From assembly GCF_004363315.1 (NCBI RefSeq), contig NZ_SNYL01000009.1:62001-126000 (forward strand): 64,000 nt of DNA, in the 5' to 3' direction. A model generated the notes under the pieces. That model worked only from the letters and a program-made list of their open reading frames with translations, did not search any database and was not told the DNA's origin. The stretch's first letter is position 1; the number at the start of each line of letters is the position of its first letter. Positions 18,119-28,675 of the stretch are shown in pieces. Origin of the DNA: Tepidicella xavieri (lineage in GTDB: Bacteria; Pseudomonadota; Gammaproteobacteria; Burkholderiales; Burkholderiaceae_C). The position numbers and the translations under genes are program-made.

Positions 18119-20674
18119 GTGCAACGATCGACGAGCAATCACCCCGGGGCGACCCGATCGACCAGCCCACGCGCTGCCGACAGCCCGCCCCCACGGCGCG
18201 GGTTGCGGGCCGTGGCCCTGGCGGTGGCCCTGTCTGCCGCGGTGACGGCCGGCAATGCTTGGGCACTGGCCCTGGGGCGCATCAGCGTCCAGTCGTTGCT
18301 CGGCGAACCGCTGCGCGCCGAAATCGACGTGCCCAGCATCACCCCAGAGGAGCGGGCTTCGTTGCAAATCGGCATCGCGTCGCCGGACCGCTTCCGGGCG
18401 GCCAATATGGATTTCAATGCCTTGCTGCAGGACGTGCGCCTGGAATTGGTGCAGCGCCCAGACGGACGCACCGTGGTGCGCCTAAGCAGCGACCGGGTGG
18501 TGACCGAACCGTTCCTGGACGTGGTGGTCCAGGCCACCTGGAACAACGGCCAGTTGTTGCGGGGCTACACGCTGCTGTTCGACCCGCCCAACCTTCGTCC
18601 GGCCCCGGCGCCGTTGCTGCCCGCCGCCCCGACCGCGCCCGTGGTCACAGAAGTGCGGCCTGCCGCGCCGGTGCCCGCCCCAGCCCCTGCGGCCCGCCCC
18701 TCCACACCCGCCCCGAGTGCGGCCCCTGCTCCAGCGCTCGCCCCACGCCCTGCGCCAGTGTCACCACCCGCGTCCGCCCCCAGCGCAGCGCTCACGGTGC
18801 AGCGAGGCGACACCGCCGGTCGCATCGCCTTGGCCCATCTGCCGGCCGGCGTCTCGCTGGATCAAATGCTGATCGCGATGCTGCGGGCCAACCCCCATGC
18901 CTTCATGGGGAACAACGTCAACCGGCTCAAGGCCGGAGTCATTCTGCAGCTGCCCGACGCCAGCGAAGCGGCTGCCGTCAACCCCGCTGAAGCACGCCAA
19001 CTGGTGCAGGCCCAAAGCCGCGATTTCAACGAATTCCGGCGCCGCCTGGCCGGCATGGCCCCGGCACAAGCCACCCCCAGCGCCACCCGCAGCGCCGAAG
19101 GCACGGTGCAGGCCGAGGTGGCTGACCAGCGCCCCGCCGCCACGGCGCAGGATCGACTCACCCTGTCCAAAGGTCCGTCCACCGACCCTCAGGCCGAGCA
19201 AATCGCGCAGGCACGGCAACAGGAAGCCACGCAAGCGCGCACGGGCGAGCTCGACCGCAACCTGCAGGAACTCCAGCAATTGCAGGAAGCCGCCCGCAGC
19301 GTGACGGCAGACACCACCGCTGCCACGCCGGCCCCGGAAGCCGCGGAGGCGGCTGCCCAGGCCGAGCCCACACCGCCGGGCCCGGCCGTCGAAACCACCA
19401 CGCCCACGCCACCGGCACCCCCCCCGCCTCCGCCGCCCGTGGAAACGCCGGCACCAGCGGTCGGCGGCTTCATGCAGAGCCTGCTCGCCCACCCGTATGC
19501 CCTGCCCGCTGGTGGTGGTCTGGTGGCCTTGCTGGGCCTGCTGGCCCTGATGCGCATCCGCCGGCAGCGCCAGGAAGCCGCCCTGGCCGCCTCTGGCGAC
19601 AGTCCCTCGGAATACATGGCCGCCGAAGGGCAAACGGTGGACACGCGCGAGGACGCCCCGGTCTCCTCGATGATGTATTCGCCCAGCCAGCTCGATGCCG
19701 GCGGCGACGTGGACCCGGTGGCCGAGGCCGATGTGTATCTGGCCTACGGCCGCGACCGGCAGGCCGAGGAAATTCTGCTGGAAGCCGTCCGCCTGCATCC
19801 AGAGCATCTGCCCGCCCGCCTCAAGCTGTTGGACATCTATGCCCAGCGCAACGACGTGGCCGCCTTCAATGCCCAGGCCGCCGAAGTGCACGCGCTCACG
19901 GGCGGCTCGGGCGAGGACTGGCAACAGGCCCGCGAGGCCGGCCTGCGCATCGACCCGGACAACCCGCTGTACCTCAAGGGCAGCCCCGACGCGGCGCCTG
20001 CGGCCGAAGCACCGTCGAGCGTGCCGCCCGACATCGACCTGAGCTTTGACCAACCTGAGCCGGCCTCGGCGGCCGCCCCGGCGTCCGCCGACGACGACCT
20101 GGAGGCGCTGCTCAAGGCCGACGCCGCCACCGAACAGACCGGGTTGGATTTCGACCTGAGCGACACGCCTGCGCCGGCCGCTCCCGCAGCACCGGCAGCC
20201 AGCACAGATTTCGATTTCGACCTGACGAAAGAACTGGGGCCCGAAACCGCCGAGCCGCCGCCCGCCAGCCCAGCGACCAGCGACACGGCCGACGGGTTCG
20301 ACCTGGACCTCAGCGAGCTCGAAAGCACGCCCGCCGCAGCCCCAGCCAGCACACCCGAATTGCCCCCCGAGGTCAAGGACCTGTCGCTGGACCTGGACCT
20401 GGATCTGGAGACCCCCACCGAGCCGCCCCGCGACGAGCCCATGCCCGCTACACCCGCCACGGCCACCGAAACCAACGAGGACCCGATGGCCGGTTTCGAG
20501 CTCGACGAAACCCTGGGCGACAGCGACCCGCTGGAAACCAAGCTCTCGCTGGCACGTGAATTCCAGGCCATTGGCGACACCGAAGGCGCGCGCTCGCTGG
20601 CCGAAGAGGTGGAAGCCGAAGCCAGCGGTGAGATGAAAGCACGCGCACGCGCCTTCCTCGCGCAGCTGGGCTGA
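18119..20674 (+). CDS. fimV: FimV/HubP-type polar hub protein
   Basis: Large inner-membrane protein with a periplasmic LysM domain; known FimV/HubP proteins organise cell poles, type IV pili and chemotaxis. 851 residues from a GTG at 18119 preceded by AGAGG; upstream TTG at 18104 lacks a site. Order: signal/hydrophobic segment (about residues 25-50), conserved N-terminal FimV region starting LALGRISVQSLLGEPL, Pro/Ala linker, LysM-like region (about 220-280), coiled segment, a second Pro-rich linker, transmembrane helix near 465-485, TPR-like ADVYLAYGRDRQAEEILLEA, acidic repeats rich in DLDLDL, and the C-terminal FimV domain SLAREFQAIGDTEGARSLAE. Low-complexity regions make exact alignment uncertain. 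Confidence 0.9.
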   Translation: MQRSTSNHPGATRSTSPRAADSPPPRRGLRAVALAVALSAAVTAGNAWALALGRISVQSLLGEPLRAEIDVPSITPEERASLQIGIASPDRFRAANMDFNALLQDVRLELVQRPDGRTVVRLSSDRVVTEPFLDVVVQATWNNGQLLRGYTLLFDPPNLRPAPAPLLPAAPTAPVVTEVRPAAPVPAPAPAARPSTPAPSAAPAPALAPRPAPVSPPASAPSAALTVQRGDTAGRIALAHLPAGVSLDQMLIAMLRANPHAFMGNNVNRLKAGVILQLPDASEAAAVNPAEARQLVQAQSRDFNEFRRRLAGMAPAQATPSATRSAEGTVQAEVADQRPAATAQDRLTLSKGPSTDPQAEQIAQARQQEATQARTGELDRNLQELQQLQEAARSVTADTTAATPAPEAAEAAAQAEPTPPGPAVETTTPTPPAPPPPPPPVETPAPAVGGFMQSLLAHPYALPAGGGLVALLGLLALMRIRRQRQEAALAASGDSPSEYMAAEGQTVDTREDAPVSSMMYSPSQLDAGGDVDPVAEADVYLAYGRDRQAEEILLEAVRLHPEHLPARLKLLDIYAQRNDVAAFNAQAAEVHALTGGSGEDWQQAREAGLRIDPDNPLYLKGSPDAAPAAEAPSSVPPDIDLSFDQPEPASAAAPASADDDLEALLKADAATEQTGLDFDLSDTPAPAAPAAPAASTDFDFDLTKELGPETAEPPPASPATSDTADGFDLDLSELESTPAAAPASTPELPPEVKDLSLDLDLDLETPTEPPRDEPMPATPATATETNEDPMAGFELDETLGDSDPLETKLSLAREFQAIGDTEGARSLAEEVEAEASGEMKARARAFLAQLG

Positions 20675-20702
20675 GCCGTCGGCCCCGCGAACGGATGGCG
20701 TC

Positions 20703-21488
20703 GTGAGGATCGCGCTCGGCATCAGCTATCACGGCGGCGCCTACCAGGGCTGGCAAAGCCAGCCCGGCGGCCAAACCGTGCAAGACCGGCTGGAAGCGGC
20801 ATTGGCCCAGTTTGCCGACGTGCCACACATCGCCACCCTGTGCGCAGGCCGCACCGATGCCGGCGTGCATGGGCTGGGGCAAGTGGTGCATTTCGACACC
20901 ACCCTCAACCGCGCCATGAATTCGTGGGTGCGGGGCACCAACCGCTACCTGCCCCCCGATATCGCGGTGCAATGGGCCAGTCCAGTGCCCGAAGCCTTCC
21001 ATGCGCGTGCCAGCGCCGTGGCGCGGCGCTACGCCTATGTGCTGCTCGAATCGCCCGTGCGGCCCAGCTTCGAAACCGGCCGGGTGGGTTGGGTGTTTCG
21101 CCCGTTGGATGAAGCGGCCATGCGCGCCGCGGCCGCCCATCTGATCGGCGAGCACGACTTTTCTTCCTTCCGGGCCGCGCAGTGCCAGGCGCTGTCGCCC
21201 ATCAAGCACCTGCGCCGGCTGGACATTCGGCGCCGTGGTGCCTACTGGCGTTTCGATTTCGAGGCCAATGCCTTCCTGCACCACATGATCCGCAACATCA
21301 TGGGTTGCCTGGTGGCCGTGGGGCAAGGGCTGCGGTCGCCGGACTGGATGGCCGAGGTGCGCGACGCCCGCAGCCGCGAAACCGCTGCGCCCACCTTCGC
21401 CCCCGATGGACTGTATTTCCTGGGCCCGGTGTACGAAGCCCGGTGGGGCCTGCCAGACACCACCCCGGGCTTCGACTGGCTCCCCTGA
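20703..21488 (+). CDS. truA: tRNA pseudouridine(38-40) synthase
   Basis: Converts U38-U40 in the tRNA anticodon stem to pseudouridine. 261 residues from a GTG start 28 nt after fimV. The catalytic Asp lies in AGRTDAGVHGLGQVVHF near residue 53. Other family segments are RFHARASA-like AFHARASAVARRYAYVLL near residue 100 and FLHHMIRNIMGCLVAVGQG near residue 190. Its location after fimV and before trpF is a common Burkholderiales order. Confidence 0.96.
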   Translation: MRIALGISYHGGAYQGWQSQPGGQTVQDRLEAALAQFADVPHIATLCAGRTDAGVHGLGQVVHFDTTLNRAMNSWVRGTNRYLPPDIAVQWASPVPEAFHARASAVARRYAYVLLESPVRPSFETGRVGWVFRPLDEAAMRAAAAHLIGEHDFSSFRAAQCQALSPIKHLRRLDIRRRGAYWRFDFEANAFLHHMIRNIMGCLVAVGQGLRSPDWMAEVRDARSRETAAPTFAPDGLYFLGPVYEARWGLPDTTPGFDWLP

Positions 21489-21520
21489 TGACATCCGGCC
21501 AAGCCCGTCATAATGGCTGC

Positions 21521-22207
21521 ATGACCGCTTGCGCCCCGTTTCCCCTTCGCCGCACCCGCATCAAAATTTGCGGCCTGACCCGCGAGGCCGATGTGCGCCA
21601 CGCCGTGCGCGCCGGGGCCGACGCCATTGGCTTCGTGCTCTATCCGGCCAGCCCGCGGGCCGTGACCCCCATGCGTGCCGCCGAACTGGCGCGACTGCTA
21701 CCGCCTTTCGTGACGCCGGTGCTGCTGTTCGTCAACGCCACGCCCGAGGACGTGCAAGCCGGCTTGCGGGCCGTGCCCCAGGCCTTGCTGCAATTTCATG
21801 GCGACGAAAGCCCCGCCGAATGCGCAGCACACGGCCGCCCCTACATCCGGGCTGCCCGCGTGCCCACGGGCGCTGGTGCAGCGGGCTTCGATCTCCTAGA
21901 ATACGTGCGACAGTATGCGAGCGCCCAGGCCATCTTGCTCGACGCCCATGTGCAGGGCTATGGCGGTGGCGGCGTGTCGTTCGATTGGAAGGCGTTCGAT
22001 TGGTCAGATCCACTACTCAACGCCGGCGATCGGCTCGTTTTGTCTGGTGGACTCACACCCGAAAATGTGACCGATGGCGTCCGGCTCGTGCGCCCCTGGG
22101 GGGTTGACGTCAGTTCTGGCGTGGAACAGGCCAAAGGCCTGAAAGACGCTGGGCTGATCGACCGTTTCATCGCCGCCGTGCGGCAGGCCGACTGCCCTCA
22201 GGCATAG
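21521..22207 (+). CDS. trpF: Phosphoribosylanthranilate isomerase
   Basis: Amadori isomerisation in tryptophan synthesis. 228 residues from the ATG at 21521, chosen because the family starts just before [16 protein letters not shown]; the frame is open upstream into truA. The catalytic Cys is in KICGLT and the catalytic Asp in [18 protein letters not shown] near residue 142. SGGLTPENV and GVDVSSGVE form the phosphate-binding end of the barrel. trpF, trpB and trpA are closely spaced. Confidence 0.96.
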   Translation: MTACAPFPLRRTRIKICGLTREADVRHAVRAGADAIGFVLYPASPRAVTPMRAAELARLLPPFVTPVLLFVNATPEDVQAGLRAVPQALLQFHGDESPAECAAHGRPYIRAARVPTGAGAAGFDLLEYVRQYASAQAILLDAHVQGYGGGGVSFDWKAFDWSDPLLNAGDRLVLSGGLTPENVTDGVRLVRPWGVDVSSGVEQAKGLKDAGLIDRFIAAVRQADCPQA

Positions 22208-22298
22208 CCCTACCGAAATGACCGGCCCCGCGGCCGCGCCACCCGATCCGTCCGGCCCTCAGCGGGCTGGTTTGCCCGACTTCACGATCCGCACCACC

Positions 22299-23591
22299 AT
22301 GCTCACTTACGACCAACCCGATGCCAGCGGCCACTTTGGCCCCTACGGCGGCAGCTTCATCAGCGAGACGCTGACCCACGCCATCGAGCAGCTGCGCCAA
22401 GCCTACGCACGCTATCAGCACGACCTGGCCTTCCAGCGCGAATTCCGCCACGAGCTGGCGCACTTCGTCGGACGGCCATCGCCCATCTATCACGCCCAAC
22501 GGCTCAGCCACGAGCTCGGTGGGGCCCAGATCTTTCTCAAGCGCGAGGATCTCAACCACACCGGGGCCCACAAAATCAACAACGTCATCGGTCAGGCCAT
22601 GCTGGCCCAGCGCATGGGCAAGCCGCGCATCATCGCCGAGACTGGGGCCGGTCAGCACGGCGTGGCCACGGCCACCATCTGCGCCCGCTACGGGCTGGAG
22701 TGCGTGGTCTACATGGGGGCCGAAGATGTCAAGCGCCAAAGCCCCAATGTCTATCGCATGAAGCTGCTGGGCGCGACCGTGGTGCCGGTGGAAAGCGGCA
22801 GCCGCACCCTCAAAGATGCGCTCAACGAGGCCATGCGCGACTGGGTGACGAATGTGGAAAACACGTTCTACATCATCGGCACCGTCGCCGGCCCACACCC
22901 GTACCCGATGATGGTGCGCGACTTCCAAAGCGTCATCGGCGAAGAATGCCTGCGCCAGATGCCCGAGATGCTGGCCGAGCTGGGGCTGCCGGGCAACGGG
23001 GTCGAAGCCCAGCCCGATGCGGTGATCGCCTGTGTCGGCGGCGGCAGCAACGCCATGGGCATTTTCTATCCCTACATCCCGCTCGAAGGGGTGCGCCTCA
23101 TCGGGGTGGAGGCCGCCGGCGAAGGGCTGGACAGCGGCAAGCACTCGGCATCGCTGCAAAAGGGGCAGCCTGGCGTGCTGCACGGCAACCGCACCTACAT
23201 TCTGCAAAACGACGACGGCCAGATCACCGAGACCCACAGCATCAGCGCCGGGCTGGACTACCCGGGTGTGGGGCCAGAGCATGCCTGGCTCAAAGACAGC
23301 GGGCGCGCCGAGTACGTGGGCGTGACCGACGCCGAGGCGCTCGCGGCCTTCCACCGCCTGTGCCGCACCGAAGGCATCATCCCCGCGTTGGAGTCCAGCC
23401 ACGCCGTGGCGTATGCCATGCGGCTGGCCCCCACCATGCGCCCCGACCAGTCGCTGCTGGTCAACCTGTCGGGACGGGGGGACAAGGACATCGGCACCGT
23501 GGCCGACCTGTCCCAGGCCGATTTCTATTGCCGCCCCAGCTGCCGTGGCCAGTCGGTCAAGGGCGACGTGGCGTTGGCGAGTCTGCGCTGA
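22299..23591 (+). CDS. trpB: Tryptophan synthase beta chain
   Basis: PLP enzyme joining indole and serine. 430 residues from the ATG at 22299, giving [18 protein letters not shown], collinear with related TrpB proteins. An in-frame ATG at 22218 would add 27 residues; neither start has a good ribosome binding site. PLP lysine in [16 protein letters not shown] near residue 93, [10 protein letters not shown] phosphate cup near residue 248, and [10 protein letters not shown] near the C-terminus. The protein forms an alpha2beta2 complex with TrpA, encoded 15 nt downstream. Confidence 0.96.
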   Translation: MLTYDQPDASGHFGPYGGSFISETLTHAIEQLRQAYARYQHDLAFQREFRHELAHFVGRPSPIYHAQRLSHELGGAQIFLKREDLNHTGAHKINNVIGQAMLAQRMGKPRIIAETGAGQHGVATATICARYGLECVVYMGAEDVKRQSPNVYRMKLLGATVVPVESGSRTLKDALNEAMRDWVTNVENTFYIIGTVAGPHPYPMMVRDFQSVIGEECLRQMPEMLAELGLPGNGVEAQPDAVIACVGGGSNAMGIFYPYIPLEGVRLIGVEAAGEGLDSGKHSASLQKGQPGVLHGNRTYILQNDDGQITETHSISAGLDYPGVGPEHAWLKDSGRAEYVGVTDAEALAAFHRLCRTEGIIPALESSHAVAYAMRLAPTMRPDQSLLVNLSGRGDKDIGTVADLSQADFYCRPSCRGQSVKGDVALASLR

Positions 23592-23606
23592 TCCGAGGTC
23601 TGTGCC

Positions 23607-24416
23607 ATGAGCCGCATCGCATCCACCTTCCGCCGCCTCCAGGCCCAGGGCCGCAAGGCGCTCATCCCCTACGTCACCGCAGGCTTTCCCTACCCAGACG
23701 TCACGCCCGCGCTGATGCATGCCATGGTGCAGGCCGGCGCCGACATCATCGAGCTGGGCGTGCCGTTTTCCGATCCCATGGCCGACGGCCCCGTGATCCA
23801 GCGGGCCGGTGAACGCGCCTTGGCCCACGGCATCGGCATGAGCCAAGTGCTGGAGATGGTCCGCCAATTCCGCCAGCAAGACGCCGACACCCCCGTGGTG
23901 CTGATGGGCTATGCCAACCCGGTCGAACGCTACGAGATCAAACACGGCGCCCAGCGCTTTGCGCGGGATGCGGCCGCTGCCGGGGTCGATGGCGTGCTGA
24001 TCGTGGACTATCCGCCCGAAGAATGCGAAGCCTTTGCGGCCGCGCTCAAGGCCCAGGGGCTGGACTTGATTTTCTTGCTCGCCCCCACCAGCACCGAGGC
24101 CCGCATGGCCCAGGTCGGACGCATCGCCAGCGGGTATGTGTACTACGTCTCGCTCAAGGGCGTGACCGGCGCCGGCCACCTGGACACGGCAGCGGTCGAA
24201 GCCATGCTGCCACGCATCCGCGTCCACGTGAAGGTGCCGGTGGGCGTGGGCTTCGGCATTCGCGATGCGGCCAGCGCCTGCGCCGTGGGTCGCAGCGCCG
24301 ATGCGGTGGTCATCGGCACGCGGCTGATCCAAATCATCGAAAACCAGCCCCGAGACGCCGTGGCTGGCGCAGCCGCGGACTTCCTGCGCGACATCCGGCA
24401 GGCGCTGGACGCCTAG
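23607..24416 (+). CDS. trpA: Tryptophan synthase alpha chain
   Basis: Cleaves indole-3-glycerol phosphate and channels indole to TrpB. 269 residues, normal length. Catalytic Glu in [20 protein letters not shown] near residue 50 and catalytic Asp in [12 protein letters not shown] near residue 132; the phosphate site includes VGVGFGIRD near residue 213. The gene usually next in this order in Burkholderiales, accD, is absent; a hairpin at 24439 and an unrelated dehydrogenase follow. Confidence 0.97.
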   Translation: MSRIASTFRRLQAQGRKALIPYVTAGFPYPDVTPALMHAMVQAGADIIELGVPFSDPMADGPVIQRAGERALAHGIGMSQVLEMVRQFRQQDADTPVVLMGYANPVERYEIKHGAQRFARDAAAAGVDGVLIVDYPPEECEAFAAALKAQGLDLIFLLAPTSTEARMAQVGRIASGYVYYVSLKGVTGAGHLDTAAVEAMLPRIRVHVKVPVGVGFGIRDAASACAVGRSADAVVIGTRLIQIIENQPRDAVAGAAADFLRDIRQALDA

Positions 24417-24438
24417 CGCGGCCCGTTGGCGCGCCATC

Positions 24439-24462
24439 CCCCTCAGGGGCGCCACTGAGGGG
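24439..24462 (+). repeat. Hairpin after trpA
   Basis: Perfect 8-bp stem CCCCTCAG / CTGAGGGG with an 8-nt loop, 22 nt past the trpA stop and without a T-run. It marks the end of the tryptophan block. The remainder of the 171-nt gap to mmsA shows no other feature I can support. Confidence 0.45.
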
Positions 24463-24587
24463 AGGATCATCGGTGGCGGTGGGCGAAGGTGATGCCATGC
24501 TCATGGGGGCAGATTGGTACCCATCCTACAAGCTTGCAGGGACATAATCCATCCCGGATTCTTCGAATTTCCCTGTCCCCACGCACC

Positions 24588-26102
<1,515 letters not shown>

Positions 26103-26119
26103 CCCTGCCCACGCGCCCC

Positions 26120-26413
26120 ATGCCCGACAACAGCCCCTACGACCCGGATGAAGGCGACTGGCAGACGCTGGAAAGCTTCTTCAGCCCCACCGAGGCGTAC
26201 CTGTTGCAAGGCTGCCTGCAAGCCAGTGGCATACCGGCCATGGTGACGGACGACCAGACGGTACAAACCCACACCCTGCTGGCCAGCGCCATCCAGGTGC
26301 GGGTGCTGGTGCCCGAACGGCGGCTGGCCCAGGCCGAGGCGGTGCGCCAAGCCTGGCGCCGGGGCGACTTTGCCCTGCCCGACGACGACACGCAGTACCT
26401 GGACCCGAGATGA
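26120..26413 (+). CDS. DUF2007 domain protein
   Basis: 97 residues, cytoplasmic. WQTLESFFSPTEAYLLQGCLQASGIPAMV followed by a conserved VRVLVPERRLAQAEAVRQAW segment matches DUF2007, a small PII-like or signal-transducing-looking fold of unknown function. It starts 17 nt after mmsA, and its stop overlaps the next start (ATGA), linking it translationally to the GMC oxidoreductase. No catalytic motif is evident. Confidence 0.8.
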   Translation: MPDNSPYDPDEGDWQTLESFFSPTEAYLLQGCLQASGIPAMVTDDQTVQTHTLLASAIQVRVLVPERRLAQAEAVRQAWRRGDFALPDDDTQYLDPR

Positions 26414-28104
26414 GCGACCTGGCCTTTGACTACATCGTCGTGGGGGCCGGCACCGCAGGCTGCCTGCTGGCCAACCGCCTCAGCGCCAACCCGGCGCACC
26501 GGGTGCTGCTGCTCGAAGCCGGCGGACCTGACAACTATCCCTGGATCCACATCCCGGTCGGCTACCTGTACTGCATCGGCAACCCGCGCACCGACTGGCT
26601 CTACCAGACCGAGCCCGACGCCGGGCTCAACGGCCGCCGCCTGCGCTACCCTCGCGGCAAGACGTTGGGCGGGTGCAGCAGCATCAACGGCATGATCTAC
26701 ATGCGGGGGCAAAGCCGCGATTACGACCAGTGGGCCGAGATCACCGGCGACGACGCCTGGCGCTGGGCCCACTGCCTGCCCGACTTCATGGCGCACGAGG
26801 ACCACTGGCGGCTCGATGCCCAGCAGGCCGGCCTGAGCGACCCACTGCTGGCCACCCTGCATGGCCACGGCAGCTTGGGCAGCAGCGGTGAATGGCGCGT
26901 GGAAAAACAGCGTCTGCGTTGGGACATCCTCGACGCCTTTGCCCAGGCCGCCCAGCAGGCCGGCATTGTCGCCACCGACGATTTCAACCGCGGCAACAAT
27001 GAGGGCGTGGGCTATTTCGAAGTCAACCAGCGGGCGGGCTGGCGCTGGAACGCCTCCAAGGCCTTCTTGCGGCCGGTGCGCCACCGCCCCAACCTGGTGG
27101 TCTGGACGGGCGCTCAGGTCAAGCGTCTGTGGCTGGAGCGCGGCTTCGACGGGGCCCTGCGCTGCCACGGCGCCGAACTGGTCCGAGCCGGTGAGGCGCT
27201 GCGCGTGCAGGCCCGACGCGAGCTGATCCTCAGCGCCGGAGCGGTGAATTCGCCACAGATTCTTCAGCTCTCGGGCATCGGCCCAGGCGCGTGGCTGCAA
27301 CCACATGGCATCGCGGTGCTGGCCGACTTACCGGGCGTAGGGGCCAACCTGCAAGACCACCTGCAGATCCGTGCCGTGTTCAAGGTGCAGGGCGTGCCAA
27401 CGCTCAACACCCTGGCCAACAGCTGGTGGGGCAAGGCCCGCATTGGGCTGGAATACCTGCTGCGCCGCACCGGCCCCATGAGCATGGCCCCGAGCCAGTT
27501 GGGCGCCTTCACCCGCAGCTCACCGGCCTACACATGGCCCAACGTGGAATACCACGTGCAGCCGCTCAGTCTCGACGCCTTCGGCGAACCCCTGCACCCC
27601 TTTGCGGCTTTCACCGCGAGCGTGTGCAACCTCAACCCCACCAGCCGGGGCACGGTGCGCATCCGCAGCCCCCACTTCACCGCCGCGCCGGCCATCGCCC
27701 CCCACTACCTCTCCACGCCCGAGGACCGGCAGGTGGCCGCCGACAGCCTGCGTCTGACGCGGCGCATCGTGGCCCAGCCGGCACTGGCCCGCTACCAGCC
27801 AGAGGAATACAAGCCAGGCCCGCAGTACCAGAGCGACGAAGAACTCACCCGGCTGGCGGGCGACATCGCCACCACCATTTTTCATCCGGTGGGCACCACC
27901 GCCATGGGCCGCGACGGCGATCCGCAGGCCGTGCTCGACAGCCATTTCCGCGTGCGCGATCCGGCCGGCGGGCCGTCAGGGCGGATACAGGGCCTGCGGG
28001 TGGTGGACGCGGGGGCCATGCCCATCATCACCAGCGGCAACACCAACAGCCCCACGCTCATGATGGCCGAAAAAGCCGCGCGATGGATCTTGGCCGGCGC
28101 CTGA
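26410..28104 (+). CDS. GMC-family FAD-dependent alcohol/choline dehydrogenase
   Basis: Oxidises an alcohol to an aldehyde with FAD, probably passing electrons to the respiratory chain. 564 residues. FAD motif VVGAGTAGCLLANRLS from residue 11, LLLEAGGPD near residue 36, GMC signature 1 KTLGGCSSINGMIYMRGQ near residue 85, signature 2 in LSAGAVNSPQILQLSGIG near residue 275, and the catalytic pair in FHPVGTTAMG near residue 490 and NTNSPTLMMAEKAA near residue 537. It is comparable to BetA or AlkJ, but the substrate is unknown. Coupling to the CoA-acylating aldehyde dehydrogenase upstream suggests a two-step alcohol-to-acyl-CoA route, which is inference. Confidence 0.9.
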   Translation: MSDLAFDYIVVGAGTAGCLLANRLSANPAHRVLLLEAGGPDNYPWIHIPVGYLYCIGNPRTDWLYQTEPDAGLNGRRLRYPRGKTLGGCSSINGMIYMRGQSRDYDQWAEITGDDAWRWAHCLPDFMAHEDHWRLDAQQAGLSDPLLATLHGHGSLGSSGEWRVEKQRLRWDILDAFAQAAQQAGIVATDDFNRGNNEGVGYFEVNQRAGWRWNASKAFLRPVRHRPNLVVWTGAQVKRLWLERGFDGALRCHGAELVRAGEALRVQARRELILSAGAVNSPQILQLSGIGPGAWLQPHGIAVLADLPGVGANLQDHLQIRAVFKVQGVPTLNTLANSWWGKARIGLEYLLRRTGPMSMAPSQLGAFTRSSPAYTWPNVEYHVQPLSLDAFGEPLHPFAAFTASVCNLNPTSRGTVRIRSPHFTAAPAIAPHYLSTPEDRQVAADSLRLTRRIVAQPALARYQPEEYKPGPQYQSDEELTRLAGDIATTIFHPVGTTAMGRDGDPQAVLDSHFRVRDPAGGPSGRIQGLRVVDAGAMPIITSGNTNSPTLMMAEKAARWILAGA

Positions 28105-28162
28105 GCCTGGCCCCGGGTAACTCCCTATGTTCGCCGATCAGGCGCTTTCCTAGAATACAACC

Positions 28163-28293
28163 ACTCGCTGTATGGGCATTACTGCCTGCATCGTTGGCGA
28201 GAGGACCGAGGAGACAACCCCCAACACCAAAACCATCGATCCAGCGTCCCCAGAGATGCCTTTACATGCGCCAGCCTTCGTGCTGGCGTTTTT
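28163..28293 (+). ncRNA. Candidate small RNA with its own promoter and terminator
   Basis: In the gap between the GMC gene and the convergent rod-like gene, TAGAAT (28151-28156) resembles a -10 element, giving a start near 28163, and an ideal terminator ends at 28293. The predicted transcript of about 130 nt contains GAGGACCGAGGAGAC, exposed in a loop closed by GTTGG/CCAAC, and an open frame without coding character. It could also be only the 3' tail of the GMC transcript. No match to a known RNA family is recognised. Confidence 0.35.
28268..28293 (+). terminator. Rho-independent terminator
   Basis: Seven-bp stem CGCCAGC / GCTGGCG with loop CTTCGT, followed by TTTTT. It is oriented on the plus strand, 165-190 nt past the GMC gene stop, so it ends either that transcript or the candidate small RNA. 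Confidence 0.85.
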
Positions 28294-28317
28294 GTGGGCC
28301 CTGGGAGCGCGGTGGGC

Positions 28318-28614
28318 TCAGGCGCGCGTGTCCAGCAGCCGGCCCAGCGTTTGATCCGCGGCCCGCACCACCTGCAGGTTGGCCTGAAAGCCATAGGTGG
28401 CCATTTTTTGCTCGACCAGATCCCTTGGCAGATCGGCGCCCGGGGCGGGGCGCTTGTCCACCTGGGCCATCACGCCGCCGCTGGCCTGCGCCTGCTGGCG
28501 CACTTCGTCGCGCCGGAAGCCTTCGGTCTGGGCATTGGCCACGTTGTTGGCCGCCGCATCGAGGCGCAACTGCGCGGCTTGCATTCCGGACTGGGCAATC
28601 GACAGGGCATCCAC
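28318..28614 (-). CDS. Orphan flagellar basal-body rod-like protein
   Basis: 98 residues from a GTG at 28614 preceded by AGGAG. The N-terminal VDALSIAQSGMQAAQLRLDA and the following ANNVANAQTEGFRRDEV match the conserved rod motif (ANNxANxxTxGF) shared by FlgB, FlgC, FlgF and FlgG. The C-terminal LVEQKMATYGFQANLQVVRA matches the conserved C-terminal helix. The central domain is almost absent, so it is shorter than FlgC (about 135). No flagellar genes lie nearby. It may be a minimal rod-like protein of unknown use or a remnant kept intact. Confidence 0.8.
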   Translation of the reverse strand: MDALSIAQSGMQAAQLRLDAAANNVANAQTEGFRRDEVRQQAQASGGVMAQVDKRPAPGADLPRDLVEQKMATYGFQANLQVVRAADQTLGRLLDTRA

Positions 28615-28675
28615 GGCACGACTCCTAAAACCCCAGTGTACGCCCAAGCACGGCCTGCCGCCAAGCCATAGCCCT

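Noticed and set aside
18600-19450. Pro/Ala-rich repeats in fimV as a possible separate repeat element
   Set aside because: These are codon-level low-complexity linkers typical of FimV proteins, in frame and flanked by conserved domains.
28172-28354. 60-codon frame between the GMC gene and the rod-like gene
   Set aside because: It runs through the terminator hairpin, has no recognisable domain and no good ribosome binding site; a small RNA or UTR explains the region better.
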